From Biomphalaria glabrata (lineage: Eukaryota > Mollusca > Gastropoda > Planorbidae), in NCBI RefSeq assembly GCF_947242115.1, contig NC_074716.1, positions 2,142,001-2,206,000 on the forward strand: DNA of 64,000 nucleotides, in the 5' to 3' direction. Made by a program: the position numbers and the translations under genes. How positions within the stretch are numbered: the stretch's first letter is position 1; each line of letters opens with the position of its first letter. Under the pieces are notes generated by a model. That model did no database searches and was not told where the DNA came from. It saw only the letters and a list, made by a program, of their open reading frames with translations. Below, one piece after another: positions 1-10,439 of the stretch.

Positions 1-32
1 CACTTGACAGGGGCCCCGCAATTTACATTTAG

Positions 33-191
33 CTGACTGGTCGTGCGCTTTGCGCGCTGGACTGTCGTTCGGATTTATCGACGGTCTAGGGTTCAAACCC
101 TGCCCGCTATCATCCCCCGTCGTCCTGCGGGAGGTTAGGACTAGGAAGTAATTATCTTCAACTCTGAAGGAACATCCGAAACATGTAAAAC
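33..191 (+). mobile_element. tRNA-like SINE, family A
   Basis: The copy begins CTGACTGGTCGTGCG and carries an internal GGGTTCAAACCC box-B-like motif. It then has a conserved body (TAGGACTAGGAAGTAATTAT) and ends near CATGTAAAAC. The same unit recurs at 22933, 25927, 26214, 30562 and 35853. The arrangement suggests a Pol III-transcribed tRNA-derived SINE. It is not a tRNA gene, because no cloverleaf closes around the boxes. Confidence 0.8.
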
Positions 192-281
192 AAAACAAAC
201 ATTGTCATGTATATTATGGCTCTTGACACAGGCTTTTAAAGGTGTAGGACTTAAAGGGTTAACATATCTAGTGTATCGTAG

Positions 282-2552
282 TGTGACGAGATGTTAATTA
301 GTTAATATTTGGCTTGTTTATTTATGTCTAGGGGAAATTTTATTAATTTTATCCCGCTCACATATAAGATTTTGTACAGGCACACCGCAACTAACAGTAA
401 GAACAGACCAATATTATACGTTTAAAAATAAAATAATTTAATAAATGAAAGTTTACAGGAGATAAATGATTAAATAAAATTATAATTAAGAAAATAAAAG
501 AAGTAAAGATGCTAATATCTAAAATAACTGTTCATCATGGATTGCTAATTATTGAGTGATTGGAGGAGAAGAATGTTCCTATGTCTGCTACTTATTTTTC
601 TTAGCTGCTAGCCCGTGGGTCGTCTTCTGGCGGTCGAAGGACTGGCACTCAGAAGGATGAGTCATCCGGCTCTGTCTTAGGACGTCGGCTCGGGATGTTC
701 TCTATGCTATAGGCAAGCTGGCTCTAGGGTGAGGCCGCTGCCTGTTTAGCAATAGAGATGGTTGGTGCTGCAGACTAAGTTGTAGTGGGACGATCTCTCA
801 GCTGTGATCTCTAGCTCGTAGAGAGCCGTGCTAACTCAACACCAATTTGTCTTCTGCTGCGAAGGTTGCTCTAATCTGTCGGCATTAGGCAATAACTATT
901 GGGCAGTGGACAGTTTGGGCCGGGTACTGGGCAGATGATACTGGGCAGTATAGGGCACTGTGGACACTGGGCAATATGTTAAGGCCAAGGACAGTAGGCG
1001 ATGCCTTCTTGCTAACAGGTATGTAATGGGGGGGGTGTATCTGGTGTGGTCTGCCTCGGTTACAGCTTTCTATGGAGATCTGGTAGTTGTAGCAATCGTG
1101 CGTAGTAACCAGGGGTAGCAATCAGGGGTAGCAATCAGGGGTAGCAACCAGGGGTAGCAACCAGGCTGGGGATAAGAAAGACAATTAGGAACCTCCTAAA
1201 GGTATTGAGCAGGGATTCCCATATGCCTTGCAATCATTCAGATGTAGGCATTGGTATCAATCCCAATAAGGCATTTAAGACAATCATGTATAAAATCTTA
1301 AAGCATGCGTATAACTCAATAGCAAACAAAATACAGGTAAGATAACTACAGTAAATGTGTCATCATATAATGTAGGATGATACTAGCTAAGATTCATCCA
1401 TTAAATGAGATTACGGCAATAAGTAATCAGTTACAGTAAAATGGGGAATGAGCATATTATATACTAAAGGATAAGATGAAAATAAAATATTAGGGATATG
1501 GCTACAGTAATAAGTGTTTGATATAGTTAATCAAAATTACATTCATCCAAGGAACTATAAGTTCACAAGGGTGGGAGACATAATAACATGTTTGAGGGAT
1601 ATACAACAGAAATGTGAAATGACTAATTTCACATGGGCTCTGTAAGTTTAGAGCACTGTGATCTAAGTTCTTAGACAGTACTTAGATTCACGAAAGGTTA
1701 TTGTTTACATCCATCACTAAAATACAGGAATGGAGAAACATAACAAAATCATATATAATAACTATGGTTTCAAATGTAGACAACCATAGCGGCATTAGTA
1801 TTACTATATGAAGATATAGTATCGACATAAAATAGTACAATGTACATACATAGTAAAGTCATAATGTAATGACGGGGAACGTGGTTGTGTACTAGTGTGT
1901 ACTCACACATTCCTATGAGATAAAATGAGTATAGTAAAATGTTTACACTTACCCGTTTGTCCCTAATGAAATCTCACAACTAAACTTCCTAACAGAGGAG
2001 ACTGTAAGAATCCTAGCGGGCCTAACTTGGAATGCTTTGGTCTCTCTATATATAGTTGGGGCATTTTGTTTAACGGGTGGGGAAGATAGCTAGCTGATTT
2101 TCTCACATGTATCTATGTACTGGGCATGTCAGGCGTCATGTCCGATTTATGGCCTGTACCGTGAGAGTAGGGACTAAGGTGAATATGCATTTGTCCAGCC
2201 CGATTGCAACGCTATTCTTAGAGCGATGCGTATTCTGCGGGGGGGGGGGGGGGAGGGGGGAGAAATAGGTGTGAAAAGTTATTAGTCCGCAGCGCGTAGC
2301 GCAGGTGAAGCGAATATTGTGTGTGTGGGTCACCTGTCCAGCGGTCAAAAACTAAAAGTTAGCCCTGGAGAAGCTAGTTAATGTTTTATGTCGAGATTCG
2401 TCCCGTGAGAAACGTGCGAGGGGGGATAAATCCTACAAGAAATTAGTTATGGGTGGACAAGAAAATAATTGTTTAAGTTAAAAATTAAGTTTCTCACGGT
2501 TTGCTGGGAAAAACTAAAATGAACTTATGTATGCAAGTTTCGTATCGTCACA
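282..2552 (-). repeat. 3' LTR of element 1
   Basis: Direct repeat of 4939-7216, with TG...CA ends inside an 8-bp inverted terminal repeat TGTGACGA/TCGTCACA. It contains a short tandem of a 13-bp unit (AGGGGTAGCAATC-like, about 1118-1165) and a long G-run near 2239. The purine-rich tract just inside it on the minus strand (AAGTGGGTGGGTA, from 2553) is a plausible polypurine tract. Confidence 0.92.
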
Positions 2553-2721
2553 TACCCACCCACTTAAAAAGTATTCGCAGAATACTATTAGTACTTGCAT
2601 ATAAGTTTCATTTGAGCTTTGTCGTTGTCCAGTCTAATTGTCCTAAGGGGAAAAAAAAATGAATCTGAATTCGAGGACCGGTTCGTAAGGGAGATTGGGC
2701 GTCCAGGTATCCGTTTTAAGT

Positions 2722-4575
2722 CTAATTTCGATCCCACCGTGGACTGTTGTGTTTGGGTGGAGAATAACGTGACCTGTGGTTGAGGTCAGGTTTGTTTGGG
2801 TACCTGTGCGTCCTACCTGAAGCAGTGGGGGGTGATGGGGAGGAGTTGCAACATGATGGACTGGGCGGGAATCGGTGGTGACTACCACCTTTGTGATTCC
2901 ATGCAGGTATCATATTTATACGTGGGGGCCAAGATTGTTGACCATACCAACGCCGTCTGACACTGTCAATGCCAGGAATTAGGGGTTTAATTTCCTTAGT
3001 TCGGTTGAACTGAGGTGTTGAGTGATGGCGCCCAGTGTTTGACTGATTTGGGCCATCCTTCTGTCTAGTCGTTCTACCGACTGGCAGGGAAAAATATGGC
3101 TTCTTGACATTTCCTAATGGTACGTATTGGGAGCCAAGAATAAAGTCGTACACGGGTGACTCCATAACAGCGGCGTTTATGGTCTCGTGCACGTATCGAC
3201 ATTCTACATGAACCCTCGCTATGGGCAAGACCATTGGAGGTGTAGTTTTGTCGACGGTTTGGATCTCTACCGTTTCACCGGTGAGATCTGCCGAATCAAT
3301 CAGCGCTTCCCTTATTATGGAAGTAAAAGAGCAGGCTGTATCAAACATGATATAAGTTTGAACGCCGTTTATTAGGGCCTGCTCTACACCTGGGGGTGAT
3401 GTAGAGGGGTGTGGCGGTACACATGGGATTTGAGGGTCTACAGGGTTACCAGTCTTGAGCCGTCGAACGGTCGTCAGGGCCGATACGACGTGTGGGGCAT
3501 GTTGTTGTTGAGTCCTCCTGTCGTCACGCGTGTTATGTGAGTCACGGTGAGGGGGGTGGTAGGAATTATTCTGGCGTGATTGATGGGGAGGGCGGTTCGA
3601 CTGGTTGGATGGGTGTTGTGAAGGGACACGTGCCTGGTTGTTTTGATTTTGGTTGTGAGGTGTGGGCTGGGCAGGGGAGGTTTCGCTAGATTGTGGTTCT
3701 GTTACGGGTGTCTTAGCTTTCTGGTCTCGTCTGGCAGCTATGTATCGGTCTGCAGCAATTGCAATGTCAGAAGGGTCAGTCGCCTGTTGCTCATTGACAT
3801 ATATTCGAGTTTCCTGCGTTAGGCAGTCTCGAAGCTGCTCAGCCAGAATAAGGTTTCTAAGACCTTCAAATGTTTCGGGCATTTTGCTGAGGGCTAGCCA
3901 TTTTCCGAGGTATTTGTCCAGCCTGTCGCAAAGATTGACATAAGTTTCTTTGCGCTCAAGGCGGGACCCTCGAAACTTCTTATGGTATGAATCAGAGGTT
4001 AGCTCAAATTGAACCAATAGTGCCTCTTTTAGGGCTTCAAAGTCCTCCCGTTGGTATGAGGGGAGCTTTGTGTAAGCCTCGTAAGCTTTGCCTCGAAGGC
4101 ATTGCGCTAGTCTAAAACACCACCTATCCTTGGGCAAGCTATAATAGCGTGCCACCTCTTCGAATCGTGTTAAGTAAACCTCAACACTTTCGCTCTTCTC
4201 ATCGAAGGGCTCGAAGGGGATGTTTGGTGAGCTACTTGAGGACCCTTGGCTGGAAGCTGGGCTAGCAGGCTGAGAATCGGCTACTGTGCGAGCCGTCTCA
4301 TTCTCTTGAGCTATTCTAGCTCTTTCGGTTGCCTGTCTCTCCCGCTCCATGGCTAACTCGTGCTCATGTTTTTCTTTATCTTTGGCTAGCTCGTGCTCAT
4401 TTTTCTCCCTCTCTATTGCTAACTCGAATTCTCGTCTCTCCCACTCATCCAACTTTTGTCGGATGTAGTCAGAGCGACTTGGACCCTCTAACTCTAACAA
4501 TGCCGCTGTCTCTGTCAGTTCCTGTATTTTAAGCTTTCTGTCAGAGTCAGTCTTGGATCTAGTATTGCTGGCCAT
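2722..4575 (-). CDS. Gag-like protein with retropepsin-like segment (LTR element 1)
   Basis: A 617-codon frame starting MASNTRSKTD. Residues about 40-105 are a charged coiled coil (ERE/HELA repeats). Residues about 130-300 form a helical Gag/SCAN-like capsid region: it starts NIPFEPFDEKSESVEVYL and includes RWCFRLAQCLRGKAYEAY. A Gln/Asn/His/Pro-rich linker follows, then a retropepsin-like stretch around MFDTACSFTSII and a FILGSQYVPLG-like strand. No reverse transcriptase follows. The role inferred from family knowledge is the structural particle protein of a retrotransposon; mobilisation would need enzymes from a partner element. Confidence 0.8.
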   Translation of the reverse strand: MASNTRSKTDSDRKLKIQELTETAALLELEGPSRSDYIRQKLDEWERREFELAIEREKNEHELAKDKEKHEHELAMERERQATERARIAQENETARTVADSQPASPASSQGSSSSSPNIPFEPFDEKSESVEVYLTRFEEVARYYSLPKDRWCFRLAQCLRGKAYEAYTKLPSYQREDFEALKEALLVQFELTSDSYHKKFRGSRLERKETYVNLCDRLDKYLGKWLALSKMPETFEGLRNLILAEQLRDCLTQETRIYVNEQQATDPSDIAIAADRYIAARRDQKAKTPVTEPQSSETSPAQPTPHNQNQNNQARVPSQHPSNQSNRPPHQSRQNNSYHPPHRDSHNTRDDRRTQQQHAPHVVSALTTVRRLKTGNPVDPQIPCVPPHPSTSPPGVEQALINGVQTYIMFDTACSFTSIIREALIDSADLTGETVEIQTVDKTTPPMVLPIARVHVECRYVHETINAAVMESPVYDFILGSQYVPLGNVKKPYFSLPVGRTTRQKDGPNQSNTGRHHSTPQFNRTKEIKPLIPGIDSVRRRWYGQQSWPPRINMIPAWNHKGGSHHRFPPSPSCCNSSPSPPTASGRTHRYPNKPDLNHRSRYSPPKHNSPRWDRN

Positions 4576-4914
4576 TATTTATGAGAGAAATGAATGGGGG
4601 ACTAATAAGACTGAAAGGATGGATAGTACTTGAGAAAAAGAAATAGATGATGCCCGTATGAAACAACCACGTTGCCCGTAATAATAATATAATATTAAGC
4701 ACAGTAATGCTACTTAAAATAACCACAAATAATAATATTATACAAAGTTGATATGTGATAACATCTAAAGTAAGATAGATATAATATAAAGACTCTAGTA
4801 ACACTCTTCACTCCGTTTGCAATCCGTTACTTTAAGATAATGAAAGTATGTTAAATTTAGGAAAGTTCTACTGCTGTATGCCTGTGCCTGTCTAATATAG
4901 GATTCTAGTTTCAG

Positions 4915-4932
4915 ATCCCGGACGGGCCCCCA
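4915..4932 (-). other. Primer-binding site, tRNA-Pro type
   Basis: Six bases inside the 5' LTR, the minus strand reads TGGGGGCCCGTCCGGGAT. This matches the complement of a typical animal tRNA-Pro 3' end at 17 of 18 positions, as recalled from the murine leukaemia virus primer site. It fixes the element's transcription direction as minus. Confidence 0.75.
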
Positions 4933-4938
4933 TTTATA

Positions 4939-7216
4939 TGTGACGAGATGTTAATTAGTTAATATTTGGCTTGTTTATTTATGTCTAGGGGAAATTTTAT
5001 TAATTTTATCCCGCTCACATATAAGATTTTGTACAGGCACACCGCAACTAACAGTAAGAACAGACCAATATTATACGTTTAAAAATAAAATAATTTAATA
5101 AATGAAAGTTTACAGGAGATAAATGATTAAATAAAATTATAATTAAGAAAATAAAAGAAGTAAAGATGCTAATATCTAAAATAACTGTTCATCATGGATT
5201 GCTAATTATTGAGTGATTGGAGGAGAAGAATGTTCCTATGTCTGCTACTTATTTTTCTTAGCTGCTAGCCCGTGGGTCGTCTTCTGGCGGTCGAAGGACT
5301 GGCACTCAGAAGGATGAGTCATCCGGCTCTGTCTTAGGACGTCGGCTCGGGATGTTCTCTATGCTATAGGCAAGCTGGCTCTAGGGTGAGGCCGCTGCCT
5401 GTTTAGCAATAGAGATGGTTGGTGCTGCAGACTAAGTTGTAGTGGGACGATCTCTCAGCTGTGATCTCTAGCTCGTAGAGAGCCGTGCTAACTCAACACC
5501 AATTTGTCTTCTGCTGCGAAGGTTGCTCTAATCTGTCGGCATTAGGCAATAACTATTGGGCAGTGGACAGTTTGGGCCGGGTACTGGGCAGATGATACTG
5601 GGCAGTATAGGGCACTGTGGACACTGGGCAATATGTTAAGGCCAAGGACAGTAGGCGATGCCTTCTTGCTAACAGGTATGTAATGGGGGGGGGGGTGTAT
5701 CTGGTGTGGTCTGCCTCGGTTACAGCTTTCTATGGAGATCTGGTAGTTGTAGCAATCGTGCGTAGTAACCAGGGGTAGCAATCAGGGGTAGCAATCAGGG
5801 GTAGCAACCAGGGGTAGCAACCAGGCTGGGGATAAGAAAGACAATTAGGAACCTCCTAAAGGTATTGAGCAGGGATTCCCATATGCCTTGCAATCATTCA
5901 GATGTAGGCATTGGTATCAATCCCAATAAGGCATTTAAGACAATCATGTATAAAATCTTAAAGCATGCGTATAACTCAATAGCAAACAAAATACAGGTAA
6001 GATAACTACAGTAAATGTGTCATCATATAATGTAGGATGATACTAGCTAAGATTCATCCATTAAATGAGATTACGGCAATAAGTAATCAGTTACAGTAAA
6101 ATGGGGAATGAGCATATTATATACTAAAGGATAAGATGAAAATAAAATATTAGGGATATGGCTACAGTAATAAGTGTTTGATATAGTTAATCAAAATTAC
6201 ATTCATCCAAGGAACTATAAGTTCACAAGGGTGGGAGACATAATAACATGTTTGAGGGATATACAACAGAAATGTGAAATGACTAATTTCACATGGGCTC
6301 TGTAAGTTTAGAGCACTGTGATCTAAGTTCTTAGACAGTACTTAGATTCACGAAAGGTTATTGTTTACATCCATCACTAAAATACAGGAATGGAGAAACA
6401 TAACAAAATCATATATAATAACTATGGTTTCAAATGTAGACAACCATAGCGGCATTAGTATTACTATATGAAGATATAGTATCGACATAAAATAGTACAA
6501 TGTACATACATAGTAAAGTCATAATGTAATGACGGGGAACGTGGTTGTGTACTAGTGTGTACTCACACATTCCTATGAGATAAAATGAGTATAGTAAAAT
6601 GTTTACACTTACCCGTTTGTCCCTAATGAAATCTCACAACTAAACTTCCTAACAGAGGAGACTGTAAGAATCCTAGCGGGCCTAACTTGGAATGCTTTGG
6701 TCTCTCTATATATAGTTGGGGCATTTTGTTTAACGGGTGGGGAAGATAGCTAGCTGATTTTCTCACATGTATCTATGTACTGGGCATGTCAGGCGTCATG
6801 TCCGATTTATGGCCTGTACCGTGAGAGTAGGGACTAAGGTGAATATGCATTTGTCCAGCCCGATTGCAACGCTATTCTTAGAGCGATGCGTATTCTGCGG
6901 GGGGGGGGGGGGGGGGAAGGGGGGAGAAATAGGTGTGAAAAGTTATTAGTCCGCAGCGCGTAGCGCAGGTGAAGCGAATATTGTGTGTGTGGGTCACCTG
7001 TCCAGCGGTCAAAAACTAAAAGTTAGCCCTGGAGAAGCTAGTTAATGTTTTATGTCGAGATTCGTCCCGTGAGAAACGTGCGAGGGGGGATAAATCCTAC
7101 AAGAAATTAGTTATGGGTGGACAAGAAAATAATTGTTTAAGTTAAAAATTAAGTTTCTCACGGTTTGCTGGGAAAAACTAAAATGAACTTATGTATGCAA
7201 GTTTCGTATCGTCACA
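4939..7216 (-). repeat. 5' LTR of element 1
   Basis: The partner of 282-2552 and near-identical to it. Relative to gag it lies upstream, so it should drive transcription. Its length of about 2.28 kb almost equals the internal region, which is unusual for LTR retrotransposons. Small frames inside it are not supported as genes. Confidence 0.92.
6707..6714 (-). promoter_or_regulatory. TATA box in the 5' LTR
   Basis: TATATATA on the minus strand about 500 bp into the LTR, with an identical copy at 2047-2054 in the 3' LTR. If used, it would start transcription near 6680 and leave an R-U5 region of about 1.7 kb. This is inferred from the motif alone. Confidence 0.4.
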
Positions 7217-7302
7217 CGTAGGCCTACGATTAATGTAACTTTAACCCACTGCCACTGGCGCCTATTGCGTTTGAGTTGCTTCCTATGCATATTGTATAGT
7301 AA

Positions 7303-7876
7303 TTGTTGATAGAATGATCTAATTAAATTGTTGATAGAATGATCTAATTAAAATGTTGATAGAATGATCTAATTAAATTGTTGATAGAATGATCTAATTA
7401 AATTGTTGATAGAATGATCTAATTAAAATGTTGATAGAATGATCTAATTAAAATGTTGATAGAATGATCTAATTAAAGTGTTGATAGAATGATCTAATTA
7501 CAATGTTGATAGAATGATCTAATTACAATGTTGATAGAATGATCTAATTACAATGTTGATAGAATGATCTAATTAAAATGTTGATAGAATGATCTAATTA
7601 AAATGTTGATAGAATGATCTAATTAAAATGTTGATAGAATGATCTAATTAAAATGTTGATAGAATGATCTAATTAAAATGTTGATGTAATGATCTAATTA
7701 AAATGTTGATAGAATGATCTAATTAAAATGTTGATGTAATGATCTAATTAAAATGTTGATAGAATGATCTAATTAAAATGTTGATAGAATGATCTAATTA
7801 AAATGTTGATAGAATGATCTAATTAAAATGTTGATAGAATGATCCAATTAAAATGTTGATCGAATAATCTAATTAA
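7303..7876. repeat. 25-bp minisatellite, about 23 copies
   Basis: A near-perfect tandem of TTGATAGAATGATCTAATTA plus AAATG, with few substitutions (AAATG/AAATT/CAATG ends; some units TTGATGTAAT). It starts about 80 bp beyond element 1. No coding frame persists. Confidence 0.97.
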
Positions 7877-7984
7877 TAGTAGGCCTAACAGTTGTTGTTG
7901 CACAAATAATGTAGAAGAGGGGCCTCGCAAGCATCCGTTACATTTGTAAAGCCGGCCCTGTTCACATTCAACTACAATTACACA

Positions 7985-8125
7985 AATAGTAAAAATCACT
8001 AAATTTAGAAATACTTCAGTAAAGTAGCGACAATACATAGGGGCGTACAGCACTGAACCATAACTTACAAATACCATAATACAAATATAATAAAATACTC
8101 CGAGAAATGACAGGCGGATATTCCA
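7985..8125 (+). mobile_element. LINE 3' fragment, family N (old)
   Basis: Degraded match to the ORF2 C-terminal region seen intact at 26585. It shares the words GTAAAGTAGC, ACTGAACCATAA and TAATAAAATACTC. It is an ancient truncated copy; minus-strand frames here are shadows. Confidence 0.6.
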
Positions 8126-8199
8126 GCGCATATTTTTTTAAATATATTGTTTTTTGTAAAAATGATTGTAGGCTTAAGATGTTTAACATGTTTCGGATG

Positions 8200-8560
8200 T
8201 CCCTTCTTCATCGTTCTCATTGTTATGTTGGAGTGTTCAGATGACTAGACCAATACATGAGATGAACTGCGCAGTGGTTTCCAAATCAGGGAGCTCTCCA
8301 TATAGTTTTCTTTCTATTGGGGTGATTTGGGGCCAATGTCTTGTACGGGCCTCTTGGTAAAGAGAGCAGTTTTGGAGGACGTGGTCGTCATTCTCTGGTG
8401 ATACTCCACATGGGCAGATTTCACTGGTTCCAATTTTGAGCTTCTGGTACATATGCTGTCGCATTCTGTTGTGTCCGGTCCTGAGTCGAAAGATTAGAGG
8501 TTGGTCTTGTCGGGATAGCTTATAGTAAGCGTCATCTTTCTTGTGGATGTCCCTTCAAAG
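8200..8560 (-). mobile_element. LINE ORF2 C-terminal fragment with Cys/His zinc motif
   Basis: The minus strand encodes RMRQHMYQKLKIGTSEICPC followed by GVSPENDDHVLQNCSLY and a downstream ARTRHWP. The CxC...H...C pattern is the C-terminal zinc-binding motif found after reverse transcriptase/RNase H in Jockey/I-type LINEs. No other part of the element is present, so this is a truncated remnant. Confidence 0.65.
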
Positions 8561-8854
8561 TTGAAGATAATCTACTTAATTCCTAGTCTAACTCTCCCGC
8601 AGGGCGACGGGGGGATGGTAGTGAACAGGGAAAAGTGGGGGGATTTGGTTACTTGAACTGTCACAGCACCCCTCCAACGAAAGTCGAGGGACAGATGAGG
8701 CCAGGCGTGACCTCCGTGAATGTCGAAGGCGCCGGGCCAGGAGGAGTGAACGATTTCTTGGTAAACCAAAGGATACAAGTAAATTCGATTTACAGTTTGC
8801 TTTCAATGAAGATTTCATCAAAGAACCATCGCGCGGTTGTAACCACGCACTTCT
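8561..8854. other. Unassigned stretch
   Basis: Slightly GC-richer than its neighbours (CAGGGCGACGGGGGG near 8600). Short open frames exist on both strands, but none has a recognisable motif or splice context. Possibly more of an undescribed repeat. Confidence 0.3.
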
Positions 8855-8856
8855 TT

Positions 8857-9116
8857 AACTCTTTCTTTCCGTTATTATTTTTCCAAAAATTTGAAGGATT
8901 TCTTCATTTTGCTGATTACTATTTCACTCCCCTGTTATGATTAAGCTTCAATAACATTTTCGCTTGTTATCAGAAAATGTTGTGTTCGGTATGGAATTAA
9001 AGGGGAAAGCATGCTCTTTTTATATAACACAAACATCAATTGTCTAAAATTAAACATGAATTTAATTTAATGAGGTCAAATCAACAATTGTATCGTCGAT
9101 TAGGAGAGAAAGAGTT
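8857..9116. mobile_element. MITE with AACTCTTTCTTTCC ends, TTAA-flanked
   Basis: Inverted ends AACTCTTTCTTTCC / GGAGAGAAAGAGTT, with TTAA at both edges (8855-8858 and 9115-9118). TTAA flanks fit piggyBac- or Kolobok-type target choice. A short relative lies at 53088-53165. It is non-coding. Confidence 0.6.
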
Positions 9117-9117
9117 A

Positions 9118-9304
9118 ATGGACCTCATTCACCAATCGTAAACAAACAACATTTAGTCACGTGATCTTATTCATAAAACAATGGGAAAAAAAACTGTCAC
9201 GTGACAACCATCGTGAATTAAACATGAGATCGTAAATTATATAGAAGAGATAGAGCACCACGTGGCTAAATGTTGTTTGTTTACGATCGGTGAATGAGGT
9301 CCAT
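9118..9304. mobile_element. MITE with about 40-bp inverted repeats, TA-flanked
   Basis: The ends start ATGGACCTCATTCACC and end GGTGAATGAGGTCCAT. The inverted arms extend about 40 bp with one or two mismatches, and TA lies on both sides (9116-9117 and 9305-9306). A TA duplication suggests Tc1/mariner-type mobilisation. A palindromic E-box GTCACGTGAC lies inside near 9197. It abuts the right end of the preceding MITE. Confidence 0.75.
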
Positions 9305-9306
9305 TA

Positions 9307-10160
9307 TTTGGTAGAATAATTTGAGCAGTCTTCGTTCACATTTTCCAACTGATACGCCGCCTATGAATCTCACCCAACAAACCAGTGACCTCTGACCTAG
9401 TTCCAGTCCAAGTTTGTAACAGTAGCCTATTCGTATTATTCCTATTTGTTAAATTTAGTTTCTTTGGTGACCCTGGCGTCGTTCAAATGTATTTGAGAAA
9501 CAAAAATCCCACCCCTTTTTTTTTTCCGAAAAAAGTTCAGCAACATTCGAGTCAAGAAAGAACAAATAAATGCAAGAAAGCGCTCTACAGATGTTGTCTG
9601 TACACAAGTGAATCTGACTATTATATAAACACTCATCTTTTCAGACTTTTGAGTTGGGCCCATTTACTTTATAAGCCAAGGTCAAGCAATGAAAGAAATG
9701 CGTTGTTATGAAACACTTTTGTAGATAAGCACCAAGTCCAGTAACTCAAGTGTTATCAGCGTCAATGGCAGACGACATCAGTGTATGAGTGGAGTAGGTG
9801 TTTGTCTCGTCTGACAGCGTGAAGATACGAGACTGTACCATTCACGACAAACACAAGTATACGAAGATTTGTTTCTGAAAAATACGTACCTCTTACTGTG
9901 AAATAGACAATAATCGTCTGGGGAACCAAAGTGTTATATCATCACCGATCACGTTTTTAGAATAAATTCAGTTTTCCGAAATCGGTTCTTGGGCCTACCA
10001 TGGTAAAGTTTCCTTACAGACAGGAATAAGGAATGATCTCGGAGCAATAGATGTTAGGATCTTGTAAGACCTACTGAGGTTATGGGAGGCAATAAATGTA
10101 CAAAATTAAAGACCAACTGAGGTTCTTCTTGGGGGCAATAGCTGTGTAAAGCTGATCCTT
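9307..10160. other. Unassigned stretch
   Basis: No gene recognised. Open frames on both strands at 9385-9711 overlap each other and lack family motifs. There is no array or clear transposon end. Confidence 0.3.
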
Positions 10161-10164
10161 ATCT

Positions 10165-10345
10165 TCTTCTTCTAGCCAGCTTTATTGCTGCTGAGCTGTC
10201 AGCTCTTTTGCAGACTGTGCCAAGGAAAAAAAGTGTGCATGTTTTCTTCAGCTGTTCAGCACTGCCGTACAGGGTGTTGGTTATGTTGGGCTGTAGTGGA
10301 AGTAGGGTCTGCCTAAGGTGGATTAGGGAGGGGCATTCCTTATCA
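10165..10345 (-). mobile_element. Dispersed repeat, family C (weakly coding)
   Basis: The minus strand reads LYGSAEQLKKT then drifts out of frame. The same unit is at 24272-24445 (minus) and 36085-36212 (plus), where the peptide continues HYFSLAQ..AKELTA. The family is not recognised; it could be part of a LINE or an unclassified transposon frame. Confidence 0.5.
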
Positions 10346-10439
10346 GCAGGTCACTCAGGAAAGTCAGTGCTAAAAAATGTTTTCATTTTTCATGCATTAA
10401 CAAGCCCACTGTGGACTTAATGTTCATTAATGCCTATAC

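Larger units (their letters stand above)
282..7216 (-). mobile_element. LTR retrotransposon 1 (long LTRs, Gag-only type)
   Basis: Two direct repeats of 2271 and 2278 bp flank a 2386-bp internal region. Each repeat starts TGTGACGA and ends TCGTCACA, and the whole is bracketed by the 5-bp duplication CGTAG (277-281 and 7217-7221). Genes read on the minus strand, so the 5' LTR is 4939-7216. The internal region holds a primer-binding site and one Gag-like reading frame with a protease-like segment; no reverse transcriptase or integrase is seen. The LTRs differ mainly in G-run length, so the insertion looks recent. It looks whole for an element of this Gag-only layout. Probably Ty3/Gypsy-related, but the clade is not certain without pol. 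Confidence 0.93.

Noticed and set aside
885-1121. 79-codon frames inside both LTRs of element 1
   Set aside because: Present in both LTRs only because the LTRs are copies; low-complexity, no motif, and on the strand expected to be untranslated LTR RNA.
7303-7876. CRISPR-like direct repeats
   Set aside because: Pure head-to-tail tandem units with no unique spacers, in a eukaryotic setting. The same applies to the other arrays.
8572-8940. Overlapping plus and minus frames of 68-101 codons
   Set aside because: No family motif or splice context; the right part is a MITE.
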